A stretch of 64,000 nt of DNA, taken from NCBI RefSeq assembly GCF_000425625.1, contig NZ_KE384409.1, positions 153,056 through 217,055 of the forward strand, read 5' to 3'. A program made the position numbers and the translations under genes. Position 1 is the stretch's first letter. Each line of letters opens with the position of its first letter. This DNA is from Stutzerimonas azotifigens DSM 17556 (lineage in GTDB: Bacteria > Pseudomonadota > Gammaproteobacteria > Pseudomonadales > Pseudomonadaceae). Under the pieces are notes generated by a model. It ran no database searches. It saw only the letters and a list, made by a program, of their open reading frames with translations, and had not been told where the DNA came from. This document shows, one piece after another, positions 52,876 to 61,493 of the stretch.

Positions 52876-53772
52876 ATGGACCAAGCACGCATGAATGACC
52901 TTATCACGGCCAGCATCAACCTGGGCGGGCTGTCCCAGGACGATATCGCCAGGATCATTCAGTTTCGGGTGTTCGGAAATCGCCGGGGATTTCTATTGCT
53001 GGAAAACATGCCGATCGGTGCCGTCCCGGACACGCCGCTGAGCCGGGACTCGATCAACAAGAAGGACGTACGCAGCGAGATGCTGCTGTTGCAGGCCACC
53101 GCCCTGCTGGGCGACCCCATCGGCTACATCCAGGAGTCCGAGGGCAGCCTGATCAACAACTTCTTCCCGCACCCCTCGCAGGCCCGCAAGATGTCCTCGG
53201 ACAGCTTCGACACCGAGCTGGACCTGCACACCGAGAACGCCTTCCACGCGGTGCAGCCGGACTACCTGGTGCTGCTCTGCCTGCGCCAGGACCCGGGCGA
53301 GGAAGCCGTCACCTACGTGGCCTCGATCGACAACATCCTCGACAAGCTGGAACCGGCCGACATCCACTACTTCGCCCACGAGCAGTACAACTTCCTCTCC
53401 GACTACTGCAAGCGCGAGAAGAACTGCCGCATCGACATCAACAAGCGCCAGCCCGTGCTCTACGGGGACATCGCCGCGCCCTACTTCCGCTTCGACCCCT
53501 ACTTCATGGTCGCCAGCAGCCACCAGGCGCAGACCAAGCTGGCGATGCTGCGCGACCTCGCCTGGCAGGCCGCCGAGCCGCTGCGCCTGAGGGCCGGCAA
53601 CCTGCTGATCATCGACAACCGCAAGACCGCCCACGCGCGCAGCGCCTTCAGCGCGCGCTTCGACGGCACCGACCGCTGGATCCAGCGCACCTTCGCGGTG
53701 TGCAACCGGCGCTTCCTGGTGGAGAAGCTGGGCACCCGCAGCCAGGTCTTCGAGCTGGTGGCCAACCTATGA
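52876..53772 (+). CDS. Fe(II)/2-oxoglutarate-dependent amino-acid hydroxylase, clavaminate synthase-like
   Basis: The 298-residue protein has the iron facial triad with the less common HxE form, His118-Thr-Glu120 in LDLHTENAFH, and distal His253 in NRKTAHARSAFSARFDGTDRWIQRTF. Arg267 or Arg271 would bind 2-oxoglutarate. This HxE plus AHARSxFxxRxDGxDRW pattern is that of the clavaminate synthase/VioC/AsnO group, which hydroxylates free amino acids such as arginine or asparagine at C3. The substrate here is unknown. The stop overlaps the LysE-family gene (ATGA), implying that the product is exported. Confidence 0.88.
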   Translation: MDQARMNDLITASINLGGLSQDDIARIIQFRVFGNRRGFLLLENMPIGAVPDTPLSRDSINKKDVRSEMLLLQATALLGDPIGYIQESEGSLINNFFPHPSQARKMSSDSFDTELDLHTENAFHAVQPDYLVLLCLRQDPGEEAVTYVASIDNILDKLEPADIHYFAHEQYNFLSDYCKREKNCRIDINKRQPVLYGDIAAPYFRFDPYFMVASSHQAQTKLAMLRDLAWQAAEPLRLRAGNLLIIDNRKTAHARSAFSARFDGTDRWIQRTFAVCNRRFLVEKLGTRSQVFELVANL

Positions 53773-54371
53773 TCACCACCTACATCGCCTTCGCCGCCGC
53801 CATCACGCTGCTGATCGCCTCGCCCGGGCCGGTGGTCGCCCTGGTGATGAGCGACTCGCGCCGAAGGTGGCCGGGCCGCACCATCCTCGGCGGCGTGCTC
53901 TCGGCGCAGATCCTGCTCGTCACCGCGCTGGTGCTGATCTACCTCGCGCTCGACATCGACCCCGCGGTGCTGCACGCCGGCCAGGTGCTCGGCGGCGTCT
54001 ACCTCGCCTGGCTCGGCTACAACGCCCTGCTCGACGAGGACGACGGCGAGATGCGCATCGGCGAGCGTCCGAACGCCTATTTCTGGCGCGCGCTGAAGGT
54101 CGGGTTGTCCAACCCCAAGGACATCCTGTTCTTCCTCGCCTTCCTGCCGAGCTTCATCCTGCCGGTAGAGCCGTTCTTCCAGCAGGCGCTGACGCTGCTG
54201 CTGATCTGGGGCGCGATCGACCTGTCCATCTTGGTCTGCTACAGCCTGCTCTCGCGGCGCGTGATGGCCAGCCGCTTCGGCCGGCTGGCGCTGGGCCACG
54301 CGCCGGGCTACATCCTCATCGCGCTGGGCCTGCTGTCCTGCGTCAGCGGATTGCAGCGGTTGTTCAATTGA
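53769..54371 (+). CDS. LysE/RhtB-family amino-acid exporter
   Basis: The 200-residue protein has about six transmembrane helices and the family N-terminus TYIAFAAAITLLIASPGPVVALVMSDS (SPGP motif). GGVYLAWLGYNALL and LSNPKDILFFLAFLPSF are also typical. It overlaps the hydroxylase stop by 4 bp and is co-translated with it. The exported compound is probably the hydroxylase product or a related amino acid. Confidence 0.9.
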   Translation: MITTYIAFAAAITLLIASPGPVVALVMSDSRRRWPGRTILGGVLSAQILLVTALVLIYLALDIDPAVLHAGQVLGGVYLAWLGYNALLDEDDGEMRIGERPNAYFWRALKVGLSNPKDILFFLAFLPSFILPVEPFFQQALTLLLIWGAIDLSILVCYSLLSRRVMASRFGRLALGHAPGYILIALGLLSCVSGLQRLFN

Positions 54372-54383
54372 ATGGCCGAGCGT

Positions 54384-54734
54384 GGCAAGCAGAGCCTGCT
54401 CCTGCAGGAACAGCTTGGCGGGCCGCTGCTCGCTCCCTCATCCGGCCCTGCGGGCCACCTTCTCCCGCGGGGAGAAGGGAAAGGCACCGCACTGCCAGCA
54501 GGCCGGGCATGGCCCTGTAGGAGCAGGCTCTGCCTGCGACCGGCCCCCACACGGCGCCGCGTCCGACGCCAGACATCCCCCTCACCGGGAGAGGGCCGGG
54601 GTGAGGGCTTGGCGGGCCCGCGGTTCGCTCTCTGCCCTGCGGGCCACCTTCTCCCGCGGGGAGAAGGAAAAGCGCTCCGGCGCCGTTCTGCAACCGCGGC
54701 GTACATCCTGTTGGAGCAGGCTCTGCCTGTGGCC
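54384..54734. repeat. Cluster of REP-like palindromes and direct repeats (403-bp intergenic region)
   Basis: The gap 54372-54774 has no gene. Three copies of a GGAGCAGGCTCTGCCTG palindrome occur at 54384-54408 (minus), 54516-54541 (plus) and 54710-54734 (plus). A 33-bp sequence beginning CCCTGCGGGCCACCTTCTCC is duplicated exactly at 54446-54478 and 54635-54667. Between them, CCCTCACC (54578-54585) pairs with GGTGAGGG (54600-54607). Confidence 0.85.
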
Positions 54735-54774
54735 ACACGTCCGGCCTCGCCTGCCTGGAGCAGGCCTCAGACCG

Positions 54775-57700
54775 TCAGTCGTCCACCAGCGCCAGCAGCG
54801 AGGCGTTGCCGCCGACCGCGGTGGTGTTCACCGAGGTGGTGCGCTCGTTGGTGAAACGCAGCAGGTAGCTCGGGCCGCCGGCCTTGGGCCCGGTGCCGGA
54901 CAGGCCGCAGCCGCCGAAGGGTTGCACACCCACCACGGCGCCGATCTGGTTGCGGTTGACGTACAGGTTGCCAACCCGAGACAGCGCCTCGATGCGTCGT
55001 GCCGTCTCCTCGTTGCGGCTGTGCACGCCGAGCGTCAGGCCGAAGCCGGTGGCGTTGATGTCGGCCACCACCCTCTCCAGCTCGGCGGCGTCGTAGCGCA
55101 CCACGTGCAGCACGGGGCCGAAGTGTTCCTTCTTCAGCTCGGCGATGCTGCCGATCTCGAAGGCGATCGGCGCTACGAAATGGCCGTTCGCCCCTTCCGG
55201 CAGGCGCGCCTCGGCGATCATCCGGCCTTCGGCCTTGAGCTGGTCGATGTGCGCCACCAGGCTTTCGCGCGCCCCTTCGTCGATCACCGGGCCGATGTCG
55301 TTCTCGCGCAGGTGGGTCGGGCCGACCTTCAGCTCGGCCATCGCGCCCTTGATCAGCTCGATCACCCGGTCGGCGATGTCGCTCTGCAGGTAGAGCACGC
55401 GCAACGCCGAGCAGCGCTGGCCGGCGCTGGTGAAGGCCGAGCCGATGGCGTCCTTGACCACCTGCTCGGGCAGCGCGGTGGAGTCGACGATCATCGCGTT
55501 CTGCCCGCCGGTCTCGGCGATCAGGGTGGCGATGGCGCCCTCCTTGTCGGCCAGCTGGCGGTTGATCAGCCGCGCGGTCTCGGTGGAGCCGGTGAAGCAC
55601 ACGCCGACCACCCGCGGGTCGCGGCAGAACACGCCGCCCAGGGTCGCGCCCTCGCCCGGCAGGAAGGCGATCGCCTCCTTCGGCAGGCCGGCCTCGAACA
55701 TCAGCTCCAGCGCACGGGCGGCGATCAGGCTGGTCTGCTCCGCCGGCTTGGCCAGCACGGTGTTGCCGGCCACCAGCGCGGCGCTGATCTGGCCGAGGCA
55801 GATGGCCAGCGGGAAGTTCCAAGGGCTGACGCAAACGAACACGCCGCGCCCTTCGTGGAACAGCTCGTTGCGCTCGCCGGTCGGGCCCTTGAGCTCCTCG
55901 CGGCCGAGCTTCAGGCGCGCCTGCTGGGCGTAGTAGCGGCAGAAGTCGACCGCTTCGCGCACCTCGTCGATGCCGTCCTGCAGGCTCTTGCCGGCCTCCA
56001 GGGTGCACAGCGCCATCAGTTCGGCGCGGTTGGCCTCCAGCAGGTCGCCCAGGCGTTCGAGAATGCCGGCGCGGGTGTCGACCGGGGTGGCGTTCCAGCG
56101 CGGCCAGGCGGCGGCGAGGCCGTCGATGGCCTGGCGGGCCTGCTCCGCACTGGCGAACTGCGCACGGCCCACCACCCTGTCCAGCGCATACGGGCAGCGG
56201 ACCTCCTGCGGCGTGCCATCCAGGCGGGTGCCGCCGATCACCGGCGCGGCCTGCCACTGCTTGTCGAGAAAAGCCCCGAAGGCACCCGCCAGTTCGTCCC
56301 ACTGATGTCCGATATTCATGTTGATGCCCTTTGAATTCTTGCGCTCGCCGTAGAGGTTGGCCGGCAGCGGGATGCGCTCGTTGCCGAGCGTGCGGAACCG
56401 GCGCAGCTGGGTCACCGGGTGGTCGATCAGCGAATCGACCGGCACCCGCGGGTCGACCAGCTGGTGCACGAACGACGAGTTGGCGCCGTTCTCCAGCAGG
56501 CGGCGGACCAGGTACGGCAGCAGGTCCTTGTGCGCGCCCACCGGCGCGTAGATGCGCACGTGCTTGCCGAAGCGCTCGATCACCGTGTCGTACAGCGCCT
56601 CGCCCATGCCGTGCAGGCGCTGGAACTCGAACTCCCGCTCGCCCGCCATCGCCAGGATGCTGCTGACGGTGTGTGCGTTGTGGGTGGCGAACTGCGGGTA
56701 GATGACGCCGCGGGTGTGCTCCGACAGCAGGTAGCGGGCACAGGCGAGGTAGGAGGTGTCGGTGCCTTCCTTGCGGGTGTAGACCGGGTAGCCGTCCAGG
56801 CCCTGGACCTGGCACTGCTTGATCTCGCTGTCCCAGTAGGCGCCCTTGACCAGCCGCAGCGGAATGCGCGCGCCCAGCTCGCGGCCGAGCAGCGTCAGCC
56901 ACACCAGCACCGGCAGGCAGCGCCTGGAATAGGCCTGCACCACCAGGCCGAACTCGCCCCAGCCCTGGAGCGCCGGGTCGCGCATGAGCTTCTCGAACAG
57001 CTCCAGCGACAACTCCAGGCGGTCGGCCTCTTCGGCATCGATGGTGATGCCGACGTTCAGCCGGCGGGCCATGACCGCCAGGTCGCGAACGCTGGCGAAG
57101 AGCTCGGTCAGCACCCGCTCGCGCTGGGCGACTTCGTAGCGCGGGTGCAGCGCCGACAGCTTGATCGACACCGACGGCCGCGGGCCCGGACCGACCTGCG
57201 GCTCGGCGCCGACGGTCTCGACCGCCTGGCGGTAGTCGGCCATGTACTTGGCGGCGTCCTCGGCGGTCAGCGCCGCCTCGCCGAGCATGTCGAAGGAATA
57301 GGTGTAGCCCTTCTCGCGCTGCGGGCGGCCATTCTTCAGCGCCTCGGAGATGGTCCGGCCGAGGACGAACTGCTTGCCCATCAGCTTCATCGCCTGGTTC
57401 ATCGCGGCGCGGATGACCGGCTCTCCGGAACGCTGCAGCAGCCGGCCGATGACGTTCTTCGGGCGACCGTCGGCGGTCTCGGGATCGACCACCTTGCCGG
57501 TCATCACCAGGCCCCAGGCGGCGAAGTTGACCAGCACGTTGTCGCTCTGGCCGAGGTGGCGCTCCCATTCGGCGGCGTTGAGCTTGTCGCGGATCAGCGC
57601 GTCGGCGGTGGCCGAGTCCGGCACCCGCAGCAGCGCCTCGGCCAGGCACATGAGCATCAGCCCTTCCTGGGTATCGAGGCTGTACTGGCGCAGCAGCGCA

Positions 57701-57936
57701 TCAAGCGTGTCGACCGCGTCGTCGCGCGCGCGCACCGCCTCGATCAGCGAGCGGGCCTGGCTGCGCACGGCGGCGATGCCGGCTTCGCCCGGGTCGGCAA
57801 GCTGCAGCAGCTCGCCGAGATAGGCGGCCTCGTCGACACTGTAGTTGGCGCTGATGGTGGGGAAGAAACCTTCGGCCTTCTGCGCGGCGAGCTGAGCGAA
57901 GAAGTCGTCCTGCAAGACGTGACTGGCTTTGAACAT
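54775..57936 (-). CDS. putA: Bifunctional proline dehydrogenase / L-glutamate-gamma-semialdehyde dehydrogenase PutA
   Basis: PutA oxidises proline to glutamate in two steps. The 1053-residue protein has the FAD-dependent PRODH barrel (about residues 180-480, with SIKLSALHPRYE and RLVKGAYWDSEIK). The aldehyde dehydrogenase domain (about 560-1020) has the catalytic Glu in AETGGQNAMIVD and the Cys in SAGQRCSALRVL. There is no N-terminal ribbon-helix-helix DNA-binding domain, so it is the bifunctional rather than autoregulatory type. The ATG at 57936 follows GGAGGGCGTG. Confidence 0.97.
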   Translation of the reverse strand: MFKASHVLQDDFFAQLAAQKAEGFFPTISANYSVDEAAYLGELLQLADPGEAGIAAVRSQARSLIEAVRARDDAVDTLDALLRQYSLDTQEGLMLMCLAEALLRVPDSATADALIRDKLNAAEWERHLGQSDNVLVNFAAWGLVMTGKVVDPETADGRPKNVIGRLLQRSGEPVIRAAMNQAMKLMGKQFVLGRTISEALKNGRPQREKGYTYSFDMLGEAALTAEDAAKYMADYRQAVETVGAEPQVGPGPRPSVSIKLSALHPRYEVAQRERVLTELFASVRDLAVMARRLNVGITIDAEEADRLELSLELFEKLMRDPALQGWGEFGLVVQAYSRRCLPVLVWLTLLGRELGARIPLRLVKGAYWDSEIKQCQVQGLDGYPVYTRKEGTDTSYLACARYLLSEHTRGVIYPQFATHNAHTVSSILAMAGEREFEFQRLHGMGEALYDTVIERFGKHVRIYAPVGAHKDLLPYLVRRLLENGANSSFVHQLVDPRVPVDSLIDHPVTQLRRFRTLGNERIPLPANLYGERKNSKGINMNIGHQWDELAGAFGAFLDKQWQAAPVIGGTRLDGTPQEVRCPYALDRVVGRAQFASAEQARQAIDGLAAAWPRWNATPVDTRAGILERLGDLLEANRAELMALCTLEAGKSLQDGIDEVREAVDFCRYYAQQARLKLGREELKGPTGERNELFHEGRGVFVCVSPWNFPLAICLGQISAALVAGNTVLAKPAEQTSLIAARALELMFEAGLPKEAIAFLPGEGATLGGVFCRDPRVVGVCFTGSTETARLINRQLADKEGAIATLIAETGGQNAMIVDSTALPEQVVKDAIGSAFTSAGQRCSALRVLYLQSDIADRVIELIKGAMAELKVGPTHLRENDIGPVIDEGARESLVAHIDQLKAEGRMIAEARLPEGANGHFVAPIAFEIGSIAELKKEHFGPVLHVVRYDAAELERVVADINATGFGLTLGVHSRNEETARRIEALSRVGNLYVNRNQIGAVVGVQPFGGCGLSGTGPKAGGPSYLLRFTNERTTSVNTTAVGGNASLLALVDD

Positions 57937-58064
57937 CACGCCCTCCTCTCGTTGGGTGCTGTGTCGATACAGGTTTAGTCCCGCGCGGCGCCGTGGGTGT
58001 TGCACAGGGATACGGGCGCCGGCGCGGAACGCGGTCGGCCGACTGTACGGCCAGCGCGAAGCGG

Positions 58065-58106
58065 CTTTCTTGCAGGAAGCTACGGACTTCTTTCGAAAAC
58101 CTACGG
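58065..58106 (-). promoter_or_regulatory. Tandem 21-bp direct repeats upstream of putA, candidate PruR site
   Basis: Two adjacent 21-bp units, both beginning CCGTAG on the minus strand (58086-58106 and 58065-58085), agree at 14 of 21 positions. Two direct repeats one or two helical turns apart are the usual AraC-family operator form. They lie about 130 bp upstream of the putA start, between putA and its AraC-type regulator. Confidence 0.5.
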
Positions 58107-58167
58107 GCCGGCGAACCCCCGCCCGCGGCCGGCGGTCACAGCCGGTCGGCCGCCGTCGCGCGTGGGT

Positions 58168-58917
58168 TCAGCCCTGGCGCAGGCGCCCGGGGGTCAGCCC
58201 CAGGTAGCGGCGCATCGCGGTGGTCAGCGCGCTCTGGCTGGAGAAGCCGCACTCCTCGGCGATGCGCACCAGCGGCAGGCCGCTCTCGCGCAGCAGGCGG
58301 CTGGCATGGTCGAGGCGGGTCTTGAGCAGGTACTGGTGCGGCGTCAGCCCGACGCTGTCCTTGAACTGCACGTGGAAGTGGCTCGGGCTCAGGCACACCA
58401 CCTGCGCCAGCTCGGCCACGGTAATGCGCCGGGCCAGGTTGTCGCGGATGTGCGAATCCAGGGTTTCCAGATCCAGCGGGCCGCCCGGCTGTGTCTTGCG
58501 CTCGCCGAACAGCCGCAGGTGCAGGGCGTGCAGCAGCACGCCGCCGAGGGTACGCGCCAGCTGCGGGTCGCTGCCGTAGCGCGCCAGCTCGGCACCGGCG
58601 TAGTTCAAAAGGTTGAGGAAATCGGCATCCAGCGCCGGATAGCGCGGGCTCTCGAACAGCCGCAGCAGCAGGTCGCGGTCCTCCTCGCGCAGGTCGCGTT
58701 CGTCGAGATCGAGGATCAGCATGCGGTTGTCGCCCACCCCGGCGAACTGGTGCCCGGCGTCTCCGGGCACCAGGCAGGCGCGCATCCGGCACACTTCGCC
58801 GCCGGTGCCGTTGACCTCGAACTCGGCACGGCCGGCCAGCGACATCACCAGCTGGTGGTAGTCGTGCGCGTGTTCGTGGGGGCGGTCGTCGAGGCGGAGC
58901 AGACGTGCATGCAGCAT
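58168..58917 (-). CDS. pruR: AraC-family regulator, PruR-like (proline utilisation)
   Basis: The 249-residue protein has an N-terminal cupin-like sensing domain (HEHAHDYHQLVMSLAGRAEFEV, GDAGHQFAG). The C-terminal double HTH has ARRITVAELAQVVCLSPSHFHVQFKDSVGLTPHQYLLKTRLDHASRLL as its core and SGLPLVRIAEECGFSSQSALTTAMRR as the second helix-turn-helix. It lies directly upstream of putA on the same strand, next to a Lon-type gene. This matches, from memory, pruR in P. aeruginosa, the proline-responsive activator of put genes. Confidence 0.82.
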   Translation of the reverse strand: MLHARLLRLDDRPHEHAHDYHQLVMSLAGRAEFEVNGTGGEVCRMRACLVPGDAGHQFAGVGDNRMLILDLDERDLREEDRDLLLRLFESPRYPALDADFLNLLNYAGAELARYGSDPQLARTLGGVLLHALHLRLFGERKTQPGGPLDLETLDSHIRDNLARRITVAELAQVVCLSPSHFHVQFKDSVGLTPHQYLLKTRLDHASRLLRESGLPLVRIAEECGFSSQSALTTAMRRYLGLTPGRLRQG

Positions 58918-59000
58918 GGCGGATACCCGGGTGGATCGGCGCACTTTACTCCAGGGCGCGCGCCTTGCACACGGCCGGCCAGAGCGCGAATGGCCAACTT

Positions 59001-59029
59001 CTTGAAATCTTCCCGGCGGCGACCCATCT
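59001..59029 (+). promoter_or_regulatory. Sigma-32 (RpoH)-type promoter of the AsrA/Lon gene
   Basis: CTTGAAA (59001-59007), a 14-bp spacer and ACCCATCT (59022-59029) match the heat-shock consensus CTTGAAA-N11-16-CCCCATNT with one mismatch. Transcription would start about 20 bp before the ATG at 59060. Confidence 0.75.
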
Positions 59030-59059
59030 AACCGAGCACGTATTCGAGACAGGTGCCCC

Positions 59060-61465
59060 ATGAGCGATCAGGACAACGAGACTGCCGAGATCATCGAAGG
59101 TGACGTTCCACAGAGCGGCACCCTGGTTCTGCCGGACCAGGCGCTGCCGGACAAGCTCTATGTCATTCCGATCCACAACCGGCCGTTCTTCCCCGCGCAA
59201 GTGCTGCCGATCATCGTCAACGAAGACCCCTGGGCGGAAACCCTGCAGCTGGTCGCCAAGACGCCGCACCGGCAGATCGCCCTCTTCTACGTGGAGACGC
59301 CGCCGCAGGATGCCGCCTCCTTCGATCCCGACAGCCTGCCCGAGCACGGCACCCTGGCCCGCGTGCACCACGCCAGCCAGGAAGGCGGCAAGCTGCAGTT
59401 CGTCGCCCAGGGCCTGGCACGGGTGCGCATCCGCGGCTGGCTGCGGCGCAAGCCGCCGTACCTGGTCGAGGTGGAATATCCCACGAGCGAGCAGGACCCG
59501 CGCGACGAGGTGAAGGCCTACGGCATGGCCCTGATCAACGCGATCAAGGAGCTGCTGCCGCTCAACCCGCTGTACAGCGAGGAGCTGAAGAACTACCTGA
59601 ACCGCTTCAGCCCCAACGACCCGTCGCCGCTCACCGACTTCGCCGCCGCGCTCACCACCGCACCCGGTGCCGAGTTGCAGGAAGTGCTGGACACCGTGCC
59701 GATCCTCAAGCGCATGGAGAAGGTGCTGCCGCTGCTGCGCAAGGAAGTCGAGGTCGCCAAGCTGCAGAAGGAGCTGTCGGCCGAGGTCAACCGCAAGATC
59801 GGCGAGCGCCAGCGCGAGTTCTTCCTCAAGGAACAGCTGAAGATCATCCAGCAGGAACTCGGCATCACCAAGGACGACCGCCACGCCGACGCCGACGAGT
59901 TCCGCTCGCGGCTGGAGGGCAAGACGCTGCCGCCGGCGGCGCGCAAGCGCGTCGACGACGAGTTGGCCAAGCTGCTGATCCTCGAGACCGGCTCGCCCGA
60001 ATACGCCGTCACGCGCAACTACCTGGACTGGGTCACCGCCATGCCCTGGGGCGTGTACGGCCAGGACAAGCTCGACCTGGCCCACGCGCGCAAGGTGCTC
60101 GAGTCGCACCACGCCGGGCTCGAGGACATCAAGGACCGGATCATCGAATTCCTCGCCGTCGGGGCCTACAAGGGCTCCATCGACGGCTCCATCGTGCTGC
60201 TGGTGGGCCCGCCCGGGGTCGGCAAGACCAGCGTCGGCAAATCCATCGCCGAATCGCTCGGCCGACCGTTCTACCGCTTCAGCGTCGGCGGCATGCGCGA
60301 CGAGGCGGAGATCAAGGGCCACCGCCGCACCTACATCGGCGCCCAGCCGGGCAAGCTGGTGCAGGCGCTGCGCGAGGTCGAGGTAATGAACCCGGTGATC
60401 ATGCTCGACGAGATCGACAAGCTCGGTTCGAGCTACCAGGGCGACCCGGCCTCCGCGCTGCTGGAGACGCTCGACCCGGAACAGAACGTCAACTTCCTCG
60501 ACCACTACCTGGACATGCGCCTGGACCTGTCCAAGGTGCTGTTCATCTGCACGGCCAACACCCTCTACTCGATTCCCGGTCCGCTGCTCGACCGCATGGA
60601 GATCATCCGCCTGTCCGGCTACATCACCGAGGAGAAGCTGGCCATCGCCAAGCGCCACCTGTGGCCGCGGCAGCTGGAGAAGGCCGGGGTGGCGAAGCAG
60701 CGACTGAGCATCAGCGACTCGACGCTCAAGATCCTCATCGAGGGCTACGCCCGCGAGGCCGGGGTGCGCCAGCTGGACAAGCAGCTCGGCAAGCTGGTGC
60801 GCAAGGCGGTGGTCAAGATGCTGGAGAACCCCGAGAGCAAGGCGAAGCTGAAGATCGGCCCGAAGGACCTGGAGGACGCGCTGGGCATGCCGTTCTGGCG
60901 CTCGGAGCAGACGCTACACGGCATCGGCGTGATCACCGGCCTGGCCTGGACCAGCATGGGCGGCGCCACGCTGCCGATCGAGGCCACGCGTATCCACACG
61001 CTCAACCGTGGCTTCAAGCTCACCGGCAAGCTGGGCGACGTGATGCGCGAGTCGGCCGACATCGCCTACAGCTACATCAGCTCCAACCTCAAGCAGTACA
61101 AGGGCGACCCGAAGTTCTTCGACCAGGCCTTCGTACACCTGCACGTGCCCGAAGGCGCCACGCCGAAGGACGGCCCCAGCGCCGGCATCACCATGGCCAG
61201 CGCCCTGCTCTCGCTGGCGCGCAACCAGGCGCCGAAGAAGGGCGTCACCATGACCGGCGAGCTGACCCTCACCGGCCAGGTGCTGGCCATCGGCGGGGTG
61301 CGCGAGAAGGTGATCGCCGCGCGACGGCAGAAGCTGTTCGAGATCATCCTGCCGGAAGCCAACCGCGGCGACTTCGAAGAGCTGCCGGACTACCTCAAGG
61401 CAGGCCTGACCGTGCACTTCGCCAAGCGCTTCAGCGAAGTGGTGAAGATCCTCTTCCCCACCTGA
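59060..61465 (+). CDS. asrA: Lon-family ATP-dependent serine protease, AsrA-like
   Basis: The 801-residue Lon protease has the N-terminal LON substrate-binding domain (residues about 30-230), Walker A GPPGVGKT (Lys389) and Walker B VIMLDEIDKLG. The Ser-Lys protease dyad is Ser707 in KDGPSAGIT and Lys750 in REKVIAARR. In P. aeruginosa the Lon paralogue beside pruR-putA is AsrA, linked to the aminoglycoside and heat-stress response; the location and heat-shock promoter here agree. It is distinct from the housekeeping lon beside clpX, which is not in this window. Confidence 0.9.
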   Translation: MSDQDNETAEIIEGDVPQSGTLVLPDQALPDKLYVIPIHNRPFFPAQVLPIIVNEDPWAETLQLVAKTPHRQIALFYVETPPQDAASFDPDSLPEHGTLARVHHASQEGGKLQFVAQGLARVRIRGWLRRKPPYLVEVEYPTSEQDPRDEVKAYGMALINAIKELLPLNPLYSEELKNYLNRFSPNDPSPLTDFAAALTTAPGAELQEVLDTVPILKRMEKVLPLLRKEVEVAKLQKELSAEVNRKIGERQREFFLKEQLKIIQQELGITKDDRHADADEFRSRLEGKTLPPAARKRVDDELAKLLILETGSPEYAVTRNYLDWVTAMPWGVYGQDKLDLAHARKVLESHHAGLEDIKDRIIEFLAVGAYKGSIDGSIVLLVGPPGVGKTSVGKSIAESLGRPFYRFSVGGMRDEAEIKGHRRTYIGAQPGKLVQALREVEVMNPVIMLDEIDKLGSSYQGDPASALLETLDPEQNVNFLDHYLDMRLDLSKVLFICTANTLYSIPGPLLDRMEIIRLSGYITEEKLAIAKRHLWPRQLEKAGVAKQRLSISDSTLKILIEGYAREAGVRQLDKQLGKLVRKAVVKMLENPESKAKLKIGPKDLEDALGMPFWRSEQTLHGIGVITGLAWTSMGGATLPIEATRIHTLNRGFKLTGKLGDVMRESADIAYSYISSNLKQYKGDPKFFDQAFVHLHVPEGATPKDGPSAGITMASALLSLARNQAPKKGVTMTGELTLTGQVLAIGGVREKVIAARRQKLFEIILPEANRGDFEELPDYLKAGLTVHFAKRFSEVVKILFPT

Positions 61466-61493
61466 TCGCCCATCACTTGCCCGGAAGGCGCGC

